In this document: one piece after another, positions 17,038 to 26,700 of the stretch
Position numbering within the stretch: the stretch's first letter is position 1
Layout of the letters: each line of letters opens with the position of its first letter
Program-made: the position numbers and the translations under genes
DNA from: Xanthomonas campestris pv. badrii
GTDB lineage: Bacteria; Pseudomonadota; Gammaproteobacteria; Xanthomonadales; Xanthomonadaceae
Direction: 5' to 3'
DNA length: 64,000 nt
Assembly (NCBI RefSeq): GCF_012848175.1
Contig: NZ_CP051651.1
Coordinates: 3,038,001-3,102,000 of the forward strand
The notes under the pieces: generated by a model
What the model was told of the DNA's origin: nothing
Seen by the model: only the letters and a program-made list of their open reading frames with translations
Database searches by the model: none

Positions 17038-18150
17038 ATGCCACGTCACAGCCTTCTCGCGCTCGCCTTGCTGCTGAGCGCCTGCTCGCACGAACCCACC
17101 TCACCCGTCGTTAGCGACCCGCCCGCATCGCCCGACGCAGTGGCGCCGCCACCTTCCACCGACGAGATCGCGTACACGCCTATTGTCCAGGCCATGCCGC
17201 CTCCGCCGGTCGCGTACACGCCCGTCCCCCCAGCTCCACCCGTGCACGCGCGGCCGGCACCGATGCCCAGCAGCGCGCTTGCGCGGCAAGCGCCTGCTGC
17301 GGCGCTGATGGCACTGCCCGAGAGCCGCGGCATGATCATGCCGGCGCCACCGGCCGCCCCGGTCGAGAACCGCGAGACCTACCAGACCCTCAGCGACAAC
17401 CCGATCGTGCAGGCCGCGGAATACCCGGTGTCCACCTTCAGCATCGATGTCGATACCGGCAGCTACAGCAACCTGCGGCGCTATCTCACCAGTGGCAGCC
17501 TGCCGCCGGTGGATGCGGTGCGCGTGGAAGAGATGATCAACTACTTCCGCTACGACGACCCCGCGCCCCGCGATGGCCAGCCCTTCGCGGTGCGCACCGA
17601 ACTGGCTCCCGCGCCCTGGAACGGCAAGCACCTGCTGCTGCGCATCGGCATCAATGCACGCGATGTCCCGACCACCGCGCTGCCGGCGGCCAACCTGGTG
17701 TTCCTGGTCGATGTCTCCGGGTCGATGGACGCGCCCGACAAGCTGCCGTTGCTGCAATCCTCGCTCACGCTGTTGACGCGCCAGCTGCGCGCGCAGGACC
17801 GCATCACCCTGGTCACCTACGCAGGCAGCACCGCGGTCGTATTGCCGCCGACGCCGGGCAACCAGCAGGCACGCATCGTCCAAGCCATCGACAGCCTGCA
17901 ATCCGGTGGCGGCACCGCCGGTGCCAGCGGCATCGAGCTGGCCTACCGCGCCGCACAGCAGAGCTACCTGCGCGGCGGCATCAACCGCATCCTGCTGGCC
18001 ACCGATGGCGACTTCAATGTCGGCGTCACCGACTTCGATACGCTCAAGGGCATGGTTGCCGAAAAGCGGCGTTTCGGCGTGGCGCTGTCCACGCTGGGCT
18101 TTGGCACCGGCAACTACAACGACACGCAGGCCGCCCCGAGCACCGATTGA
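17038..18150 (+). CDS. VWA-domain lipoprotein (YfbK-like), C-terminally truncated
   Basis: Lipoprotein of 370 residues. The signal peptide MPRHSLLALALLLSAC ends in a lipobox, then a Pro-rich spacer runs to about 100. A YfbK-type N-terminal von Willebrand region follows (about 115-200; NPIVQAAEYPVSTFSIDVDTGSYSNLRRYL). The VWA domain begins at about 215 with an intact MIDAS motif DVSGS (Asp225) and a second LLATDGDFNVG motif near 322-332. The protein stops right after LSTLGFGTGNYND, where family members normally continue with the rest of VWA and a DUF3520 domain (usual length 550 or more). The stop comes without any recognisable continuation in the next 250 bases, so a deletion is likely. ATG 17038 is chosen because the lipoprotein signal begins there. 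Confidence 0.78.
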   Translation: MPRHSLLALALLLSACSHEPTSPVVSDPPASPDAVAPPPSTDEIAYTPIVQAMPPPPVAYTPVPPAPPVHARPAPMPSSALARQAPAAALMALPESRGMIMPAPPAAPVENRETYQTLSDNPIVQAAEYPVSTFSIDVDTGSYSNLRRYLTSGSLPPVDAVRVEEMINYFRYDDPAPRDGQPFAVRTELAPAPWNGKHLLLRIGINARDVPTTALPAANLVFLVDVSGSMDAPDKLPLLQSSLTLLTRQLRAQDRITLVTYAGSTAVVLPPTPGNQQARIVQAIDSLQSGGGTAGASGIELAYRAAQQSYLRGGINRILLATDGDFNVGVTDFDTLKGMVAEKRRFGVALSTLGFGTGNYNDTQAAPSTD

Positions 18151-18405
18151 GCCCGGCGCCCGGGAGCTCGACGGTCAGGCACGCACCACGTGCATCCATA
18201 ACGACCTGAGCGGCCACACCCCGGTATCGATGCATCGTGGTACGAGGATCGACTTCCGGCATCGGATCTACGCCGAATCACGTCCTCGTGGAGGGTGGCG
18301 TTTATCTCGCAACGCGGCACCACCACCCGCGATCGCCACCAACTCTGCGATGGCCAATGACCGCCGGCCAGACGCGACCGAATCGCCCACCTGAGCTGCA
18401 GCGGC

Positions 18406-18987
18406 TCAGCCGTTACCGCCTTCGCCCGCCTCGCCGTCCTCGCGCAACAGGCTGCTCAGCACGTGGTCGCGCCACACGCCATTCAACTGCAGGTAACGCC
18501 GTGCGCGGCCTTCGATCTGGAAGCCCAGCCGCGCCAGGACCTGGGCGCTGCGCACATTCTCCGGCACGTATTGCGCCATCACCCGGTGCAGACCCAACGG
18601 TCCGAACACGAACGCGATGCCCTGCGTGGCGGCCCACTGCATCAGGCCACGGCCTTGTGCCGCGGCATCCAGACCATAGCCGAGATGGCAGGCCTGGAAC
18701 GCACCGCGCTGGATCTGGGTAAACCCCACCGTACCAATCACCTGCTGCGCCGCGACCAACACCAGCTGCAGTTCGCGCTCGCCAGGAACCGAAGTGCGAT
18801 AGGCGATGCACAGCCGCCGCCAGCCGTCTGCGGTGTAGAACGCCTCCGGCCGCAGCGGCATCGCATCGGCAAGATGGGTGCGGTTGCGCGCGTGATAGTC
18901 GGCGACCGCTGTAGGGTCGACACTGGCGAGGTCGCAGAGCAGCACACCGTCGGCATGCCGCCGCGGCAAAAACGCCGGCAAGCTCAT
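18406..18987 (-). CDS. RimJ/RimL-type GNAT N-acetyltransferase
   Basis: GNAT acetyltransferase of 193 residues, similar to the RimJ ribosomal-protein alanine N-acetyltransferases. The family pattern includes DYHARNRTHLADAMPLRPEAFYT at the N-terminus, then GTVGFTQIQRGAFQACHLGYGLDAAAQGRGLMQWA, which holds the acetyl-CoA-binding Q-x-x-G-x-G/A-like loop (AAAQGRG), and VPENVRSAQVLARLGFQIEGRARRYLQLNGVWRDHV at the C-terminus. It would acetylate an N-terminal amine or a related small substrate in the cytoplasm. It lies just downstream of chpC with a 79-base gap on the same strand, so it may be read through from the Pil-Chp operon but is probably not functionally linked. Confidence 0.88.
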   Translation of the reverse strand: MSLPAFLPRRHADGVLLCDLASVDPTAVADYHARNRTHLADAMPLRPEAFYTADGWRRLCIAYRTSVPGERELQLVLVAAQQVIGTVGFTQIQRGAFQACHLGYGLDAAAQGRGLMQWAATQGIAFVFGPLGLHRVMAQYVPENVRSAQVLARLGFQIEGRARRYLQLNGVWRDHVLSSLLREDGEAGEGGNG

Positions 18988-19066
18988 TGCCTGCCTCCGT
19001 CACCGCGTTGTTGCGGATAGCCGCCTGCGTGAGACACGGCTAGAGCAGAAACCGGGTTCGCCGCCC

Positions 19067-19546
19067 TCAGGCGGCGTCGGCTGCTGCAAGCGCCTGCGCC
19101 ACCTGCCACTCGATGGCATCCAGGTTCGGCAACAGCGCGCTCTGCTCGCCGAGCAGCACGCGCATGTGCACACCTTCCGGCAACGCGTCTTCCGACGCGT
19201 CGGCCAGCAGTCCGTCGCGCGGTACCGAGATCAGCTGCGGGAACGAGGCCGTCAGCAGGGCGAAGTACGGCAGTGCGGGATTACCGCCCAGCGCCTTCAG
19301 CACGATGACCTTGTTGTTGAGCGCGGTGGGCTCCTCGCCCAGGCCGCTGAGGCGTGCGAACGACAACAGCGGCACCTTCCAGCCGTACCAGTCGATGCGC
19401 CCGACCACCCAGCGCGGCATGTCCGGCAGCGCTTCGACCGCCACCCGCGACATCACCTCGGCCACCGTCGCGTTGGGCAGCAGCACGCGCTCGTTGCCCG
19501 CCTGAATCAGGACGCCGCGGATTTCGTCGTTATTGGCGTAGCTCAT
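19067..19546 (-). CDS. chpC: CheW-like protein ChpC of the Pil-Chp system
   Basis: Single CheW domain of 159 residues (RGVLIQAGNERVLLPNATVAEVM at the N-terminus, WVVGRIDWYGWKVPLLSF in the middle). CheW proteins link the chemoreceptor to the histidine kinase. It is the last gene of the leftward pil-chp operon, 33 bases after chpB, in the same position as ChpC in P. aeruginosa. It is the second CheW-type protein of the cluster, alongside PilI. No signal peptide or membrane segment is present. The role as an accessory coupler is inferred from synteny and domain. Confidence 0.88.
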   Translation of the reverse strand: MSYANNDEIRGVLIQAGNERVLLPNATVAEVMSRVAVEALPDMPRWVVGRIDWYGWKVPLLSFARLSGLGEEPTALNNKVIVLKALGGNPALPYFALLTASFPQLISVPRDGLLADASEDALPEGVHMRVLLGEQSALLPNLDAIEWQVAQALAAADAA

Positions 19547-19579
19547 CGCACTGTTCCGATCTGAGAGGGAGCGCCCGGC

Positions 19580-20764
19580 TTATGCCGGCCAACGCTGTGC
19601 CAACGCCTGCGCCAACTGCGCGGGGTCGCCGGTCAAGATACCTTGTCGCGCCAGCCGCGCTGCCGCAGCCGGGTCGTAGCAGCCGTCGGCGGACTGACCC
19701 GCCAGCCAGGCGCCCTGCTCGGCCAGCGCCAGCGAGGCTTCCACCAATGCTTCGTTGGCACCGCTGAGCATCAGCACGGCGCTGTCGGCCGGCGGCAAGG
19801 CGGCGATCAACCCGGCCGGATCGCTCTGCGCCACGAAGGCCAGTGCGCCGGCGTGCTGCTGCAGGCCGATCTCGTGGGACAACACATAGACCTTGCCCGG
19901 CGCGACGGTCTGCCCGGCTTCGCCCAGTTCCACCGGCAGCGCGGACACGCGCCCCATCTGCCGCACCAGGTTGCCGTACTGGCCGCCATCGAGCGTCATG
20001 CGCACCAGCACGGCACGCGGAAAGTGCGGTGGCAATGCGGACAGCAGGCGACGGATCGCATCCGGTCCACCGATCCCGGCCATCACCAGCACCGCGCCGG
20101 TGACCTCGCCGCTAGGCTCCAGATCCACCAGCGACAAGCCGCCGGTGGACAGCGCAGCCACCTCCGGTTCGGTGCGCGGACGCACCACCACGGCGACCTC
20201 ATCCACCAGGCCCCAGGTGCTGGAATCGCCCAGCGTCTGAGCGGGCTTGTCGGTAGCCGCCGGCGCGTCATGTGCGGCCGTCTGCGCAAACAACGCATCG
20301 CCGGGCATGTTCTCGAAGGCATGCGCGGCCGCTTCCAGGTGCTGGTCCAGCTGCAGGTCCGAATGCTGCTGCGGCGCCAGCGTCAGGCCGGGCTCGGGCT
20401 GCAGCGAGGGCTCGCTTTCGGTGCCCGGCGGCAACACGTCGGCATGCCCATGCAGCTTGGCGGCCAGATGGCGCACCCAGCGTTGCGCTTCCCAGCCCTC
20501 GCGGCGCACCGTGAGTTCGGCTTCGTCGAAGATCACCGTCACGCCAGGGATGTTGAAGGCCGGCTCCAGCGCCTCGAGCGCATCTTCGATCGCCGGTTCC
20601 AGCGCGACCAGCACCGCCACCGGCTCGGCATCGCGCAGCATCTGCACGTCCACCGCCGCAGGCTCGTCTTCCAGCACCACCTGCGCACCAGCCAGGCCAA
20701 GCGCTTCGCGCAGGCGCTCGCGCGCCTGTCCGGGCCGGCCCAGCAGGGCGACCGGAGTTCCCAT
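19580..20764 (-). CDS. chpB: ChpB, CheB-like methylesterase with degenerate active site
   Basis: Protein of 394 residues. It starts at ATG 20764, seven bases past the chpA stop. The N-terminus (about 1-120) looks like a receiver-type Rossmann half (PVALLGRPGQARERLREALGLAG). A linker follows, and the CheB-like C-terminal domain spans about 210-394. In CheB proteins the catalytic residues lie in GAS-x-GG, QHM and G-M-G-x-D-G. Here the corresponding places read MAGIGGP (Ser to Gly), LVRMTLD (His lost) and LSGANEA (Asp lost). The fold is therefore retained but demethylation activity is unlikely. Its position between chpA and chpC matches chpB in Pseudomonas. It may act as a binding or regulatory protein. 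Confidence 0.82.
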   Translation of the reverse strand: MGTPVALLGRPGQARERLREALGLAGAQVVLEDEPAAVDVQMLRDAEPVAVLVALEPAIEDALEALEPAFNIPGVTVIFDEAELTVRREGWEAQRWVRHLAAKLHGHADVLPPGTESEPSLQPEPGLTLAPQQHSDLQLDQHLEAAAHAFENMPGDALFAQTAAHDAPAATDKPAQTLGDSSTWGLVDEVAVVVRPRTEPEVAALSTGGLSLVDLEPSGEVTGAVLVMAGIGGPDAIRRLLSALPPHFPRAVLVRMTLDGGQYGNLVRQMGRVSALPVELGEAGQTVAPGKVYVLSHEIGLQQHAGALAFVAQSDPAGLIAALPPADSAVLMLSGANEALVEASLALAEQGAWLAGQSADGCYDPAAAARLARQGILTGDPAQLAQALAQRWPA

Positions 20765-20771
20765 TGCGCCA

Positions 20772-23700
20772 TTAGTCTCGGACACGGGCGATCCCCAGCA
20801 GGTCATACACGTTTCGCATCAGATCCAACTCTTGGTAAGGCTTGCCCAGGTAGCGCTGCACGCCGATCTCGAAGGCGCGCTGGCGATGCTTCTCGCCACT
20901 GCGCGAGGTGATCATCACGATCGGCACCGCCTTGAAGCGCGGGTCGGCACGCATCGCGGTGGCCAGCTCGTAGCCGTCCATGCGCGGCATTTCGATATCC
21001 AGCAGCATCAGGTCGGGCACGCGCTCTTCCAGCAGTTCCAGTGCCTCGACACCGTCGCGGGCGGTGGTGACGTCCAGGTTGTGGCGTTCCAGCACGCGGC
21101 TGGTGACCTTGCGCATGGTCAGCGAGTCGTCCACCACCATCACCAACGGCACCTGACGCTGTGCCTCGGCGGGAGTGTCCAGCGCCGGACGCGCCGGCTG
21201 GCTGAGGTAACGACGGACCAGCGGCGCCACGTCCAGGATCACCACCACGCGGCCATCGCCGGTGATGGTGGCGCCGTAGATGCCCGGCACCGAGGCGATC
21301 TGCAGGCCCACCGGCTTGACCACGATTTCGCGGTTGCCCAGTACCTGGTCGATCGCCACCGCGGCGCGCAGGTCGCCCGCACGCACCAGCAGCAACGGCA
21401 CCTGCGCCTGGCCATCGGCACGTGCGGCGGCCTGGCCGACCAGCGAGCCCAGGTCGTGCAGCACGTACTCTTCGCCGGCGTAGTGGTAACCGCCCTCGCC
21501 CGACTCGTAACGGGTGCGCGAGATGCGCCCGATGCCACTGACCGATGCCACCGGCACCGCAAAGGTGGTGTCGCCGATCCGCACGAACACCGCCTGGGTG
21601 ACCGCCAGCGTCTGCGGCAGGCGCAGGGTGAAGGTGACGCCCTGGCCACGCACCGAGTGGATGTCCACCGAGCCGCCGAGCTGGCGCACCTCGTTGCGCA
21701 CCACGTCCATGCCCACGCCACGGCCGGCCAGCTGGCTGACCTGCTCGGAGGTGCTGAAGCCGGAGGCGAAGATCAGGCCATCGAGTTCGGCCTCGCTCAG
21801 CTCCTGGCCCGCTTCGATCAGGCCGCGCTGCTGGCCACGGCGACGGATCGCCTCGCGGTCCAGCCCGGCGCCGTCGTCGGCCACTTCCAGCACGATTTCC
21901 GAGCCTTCGCGGCGCAGACGGATCGCGATGCTGCCTTCTTCCGGCTTGCCTGCATCGCGGCGTTGCTCGGGCGTTTCCAGCCCGTGCGCGACCGAGTTGC
22001 GCAGCATGTGTTCCAGCGGCGCGACCATGCGATCGAGCACGTTGCGATCCAGTTCGCCCTGGGTGCCTTCCAGCACCAGGTGCACCTGCTTGCCGGTGTC
22101 GCTGGCCGCCTGGCGCACCACACGGCGCAGACGCGGCACCAGGCCATCGAACGGCACCATGCGCGCGCGCATCAGGCCGTCCTGCAGCTCGGAGCTGACG
22201 CGCGACTGCTGTTGCAGCAGGCCGTCGTACTGACGCGAGAGGTCTTCCAGCACGCCCTGCAAGCCGCCCAGGTCGGCGGCCGATTCGTTCAAGGCGCGGC
22301 TGAGCTGCTGCAGCGTGGAGAAGCGGTCCAGTTCCAGCGGATCGAAGGTGCGATCGCCCTGGTCCTGCTCACGCTGGTAACGCGCCACGATCTGCGCTTC
22401 GGTTTCCAGGTCCAGACGCCGCAACTGGTCGCGCAGACGGGCGTTGGTGCGGTCCAGTTCGCCCATGGCACCACGGAACGCGCCCATCTGCTGTTCCAGG
22501 CGCGAGCGGTAGATCGCCACTTCGCCGGCATGGTTGACCAGGCGATCGAGCAGATCGGCGCGTACGCGCACCTGCTCCTGCTGCACGCGCGGCAGGAAGT
22601 CTTCTTCGCTCTGGCCTTCGACCGGAATCGGTGCCGACAGCGGAGCCGGTTCCACCGACGCCTTGGCGATCGCACGCACGTCCGCGTCGCTGGGCTCTGC
22701 GGCATTGCGGCCACGGGTACGGGTTTCGAAGGCTTCCACCAGGTCGGTGGGCATGGCCACCGCGCGGTGCATGCCGGTACGGGTCAGCAACTGGTGCAGA
22801 CGATCGAAGCCACGCTCGAACAGACGGACGTCGTCGCGGTCGATGTCGGTGCGGTTGGCCGCCACGGCTTCGAGCAGCGATTCGATCGCATGCCCGAGAT
22901 CGCCGATGGCATTGATGCCGGCCATGCGCGCACCGCCCTTGAGCGTGTGCAGATCGCGCTGCAGTCCGTTGAGGACCTCGCGGTCTTCCGGCATTTCGCG
23001 CATGCGCGCGATCAGGCCATCGCTGTGATCGAGCAGGTCGCGGCCTTCCTCGACGAAGATGTCGATCAGTTCGCCGTCGAGTTGATCGAAGTTGAGCGGG
23101 CCCACATCGAAGGCGGCACCGACGTCATTGCTGACGGTGTCGGTACGCGCGGCGTCTTCCACCGGCGCACTGAAGGCGGCGGCAGTGTCGGCCGGCTCGG
23201 CCGCACGTTCGCTGGCAGAGGCCTGGTGTTCGGCAGCATCGGCGTGCCCGGCCTGCTCCGAGTGCTCGACCTGGTCCGTCGTGGCCGTCGCATCCATGGA
23301 TGCAGGCTCGCCATCGTGCTGCGCGTCGGTCTCGGCGACCGGCTCGGCGTGCGCCTCGGGCGCGATGTCCGATTGCGGATCGCCCGCCTGTTCCACCTGG
23401 TCGGCCGCATGCGCCATTTCGAACGCCTGCACCGATTCGATGGTGTGCTCGGGCAGCGCCGCATCGGCATGCACGGCGTCGTCCTGCTGAGCGGACTGCG
23501 CCGCATCGGCGTGTTCGGCCTCGATCTCGGCAACGTGTTCGCCGTGCGTCGCATCCTCGACTGCCGTGTGTTCGGCCGTCTCGGTGTGCTCGCCGGAGTC
23601 TGCGTGTGTCTCGGAAGGCATGTCCCAGGCAGCGGGCTGCTCCGGCTGCGACTGCTCCGCATCTGCCTCGGCATCCACATCCGACTGCGCAGCGTGCTGT

Positions 23701-26700
23701 GCGTCGGCGTCGGCGTCGTGCGACGGTGCGGCTTCGTCTTCGCCTGCCTGCCCGGCGACGTCCTCGGAGTGGACCGGCGCGGTGGCATCGGCATCGGAAG
23801 ACACGTTGATGTGTTCCTCCTCGCCTCGATCGGTCTGCGACAGGGCGTGATCGGTCGACACGCTGTCCAGCGCCGTGGTTTCCGGCGTCCAGTCTTCGGC
23901 GATGGCGGCAGGTGCCTCCTCGCCCACCGGGGCATCGGTGTGCACCGCTTCCAGCGCGTCGATGCTCTCGACCGTTGCGTCGTCGGCCACGGCATGGGCG
24001 TCGTCCGCGCTGGCAAGCGTCTGCGCCTGACCAAGCGCGGCTTCCGCGTCGGCCAGCTCGTCGACCACCACGGTGTCCTGCGTGGAAACGCCGGAGTCCG
24101 TGCCGTCTGCAGCCGGATCGCCCGCTGCTGGGTCGTGCGCAGCGAACGACGCATCCGCATTGGACACGGCATGCGCCTGCGTGTCAGCCGCATCGGCCGG
24201 CACCTGCGCTGCATCGTGCGCCAGCGCCGCATCGGCGGCGTCGGCAGGCTGCCGTTCGGTGGCGTCCCAGGCATCGGCGTCGACCGCCGGCTCATCGGCC
24301 AGCGTGTCGTGTGCGTCGTCGGCCTGCGCCGCAGCCTCGTGGTGGTCGGCGCCCACGGCGTCGCCCTGCACAGCTGCTGCGTCGTCGGCTGCCGTCTGCG
24401 CAGTGTCGACGTGCGCGGCGTGCTGATCCTGCCACAGTGGGTCGTGCTCGTCCGGCGCCGGTGCCTGCAACGCATCGGCGGCGTCCTGGTCGGCCTCGGC
24501 GTCGGCCAGTTCGTCCACCGCAATCGGCGCCTCCGCAGAGGCCTCGGCGTCGTGCGTGTGGTCGGCCAGCTGCGTCGGCGAGGCGGCGTCGGACGGCAGA
24601 GCGCTGGCATCCAGGTACTGCGACAGGTCTTGTACGCCGGTCAGTTCGACCGTCGTGTCGCCGGCAACAGCCTCTTCGCCTGCCGCGTCGACGTCGTCCA
24701 GGTCTTCCAGGAACGCCTGCGGCGGCCACTGCGCTTCCGGCAGGGTGTCCACCAGGGCGCGCAGGCGCTCGGTCAACGGCGCGAACGACGGAATCAGCGG
24801 AGCCTCGGCGCGCAATGCGCTCACCGTGGTGGCGATCGCCGCGGCCATGGCCGCAATCGCATCGATCCCGTCGGGCGACGGCGTTGCCGATGCCGCGAGC
24901 AGACGCTTCACATAGCTCTCGGCCGGGGTCGTCACCAGGGTGATTTCCGGCACGTCGGTCATTGCGAACGCGCCACTCATGGTGTGCACGGCACGCAACA
25001 GTTCTTCGGTCGCCAACTGCGGCGCCGCCTGGGTGGCCTGCAGCCACGCGTTGACGGTTTCCAGATGGGTGGCGACTTCGGCTTCGAGGATTTCGCGCAG
25101 CACGCTGTCCACCGATGCCGGGGTTCCGCCGCTGGCGGCAGATGCGCCGGCCACGGCCGCAGCCGCAGGCACCTCGGCGCTTGCCGGCGTCGCCGCCGCA
25201 GGCACGTAATAGACCTCTTCACCGGCAGCCACGCGCTCGGCAATCGCCTGGATTTCCGGCAGATCCGCATGGATGCGGCCCTGGTGACGCAGCGCTGCAT
25301 TGAATTGCGGCAGCACCTCGTAGGCCAGCTCGACCATCGCCACCACCGCCGGACTGGGCGGACGCGAGTTGTCGAGCACGCGGTTGAGCATGCTTTCGAT
25401 CTTCCAGCTGAACTCGCCAAGCACGCTGGCGCCGACCAGGCGGCCGCTGCCCTTCAGGGTGTGGAAGACGCGGCGGATCGGACGCAGGTTGTCCGGGCTG
25501 TTCGGCGCAGCGCGCCAGACCGGCAGCAGCTGCCCCAGGTTGACCAGTTCCTCGTCGAATTCCTCGAGGAACACCTCGCGGATGTCGTCATCGATATCGC
25601 TGTCGCCGAAGCCGCCGAAGATGCCGGCATCGGCCGCCACCGGCACCGACGCGCCAGGCGCCTGCACCGGCGCGGTGTCGGCTGCGGTATCGGGACTGCC
25701 CGGCGAGAACTGCGGCCGCTCGGTGTCGAACTGCGCGGCAGCGGCATCGAGATCGGCCAGGAACGCAGCCGATGCGGCATCCAGCTCGAACTCGCTGACC
25801 ACGGCCTGCTGCACGCGCGGCGTGGTCTGCTCGGCAGCTGCCTCGGCGGGTGCGTCCGGCGCGTCGGGCACGGTGTCCACGAACGGGCCGTCCGGCTCCT
25901 GCGGCAGCGCAGGCGGAGCTGGCGGCGGCGAGAACGCATCTTCGATGCTGACCTGCGCACGGCGCGCTTGGTTTTCGGCAATGAACTCCAGCGGCGCGTC
26001 GGCCTGATCGGCGTCGCCCGGCAAGCTGATCTGCTCGATCTGCAGCGGCGCCTCATCGGCCACCGCCGGCGCAGCGGCGTGTTCCTGTTCCAGGGCGCTC
26101 AGGTCCACGGTGTAGCTGACCTGCGCGGCCTCGTTTGCGAGATGGCCCTCCTGCTCGGCCAACACCGGGTCGAACGCGGAAGGTGCGAGCGGTGCCACCT
26201 GCTCGGTGGTTTCCAGCTGCCAACCGCCAGGCGCCTGCGCGCCATCGTCGGACAGCTCCAGCGGCGCCACCGTAAACGGCACGTGCGCCTGACCGGACAC
26301 GGTTTCCTCGGCGGCAACCGGGTCGAACGAAAACACCGTGTCGGTCGCTGCCGCGCCGGTGTCGTGCACCGCGCTGGCCGCGAACGGCGATTCCACCACG
26401 GTGGCGTTGGTCCACTCCAGCGCTGCGACCGGCGCGGCGTCGTTGGCCGCCGCATCCGGGGTGCCGGCAAGCTGCAGTCCGCCGACGGCGACCGGTTGCG
26501 GCTCGACGACGCTGCCCGGCTGGTCGGCCCCCACCGGCAATTCGGACGGCTGTCCGGACGGCAGCGGCCAATAACGCAGCGTTTCCAGGCTGTTGCGGGT
26601 GATGTCCAGGATCTCCTCGCGGCCGGGACGGCGCTCGCGCAGGGCTTCCAGGTAGTACTCCAGGCTGGCCATCGCATCGGCCAGGGTGTCCAGCTGGCGG

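Noticed and set aside
16560..17114. Several ORFs of 70-184 codons in the gap before the VWA gene.
   Set aside because: They overlap one another on both strands, are rich in Arg, Ser and Pro, and lack start-site signals.
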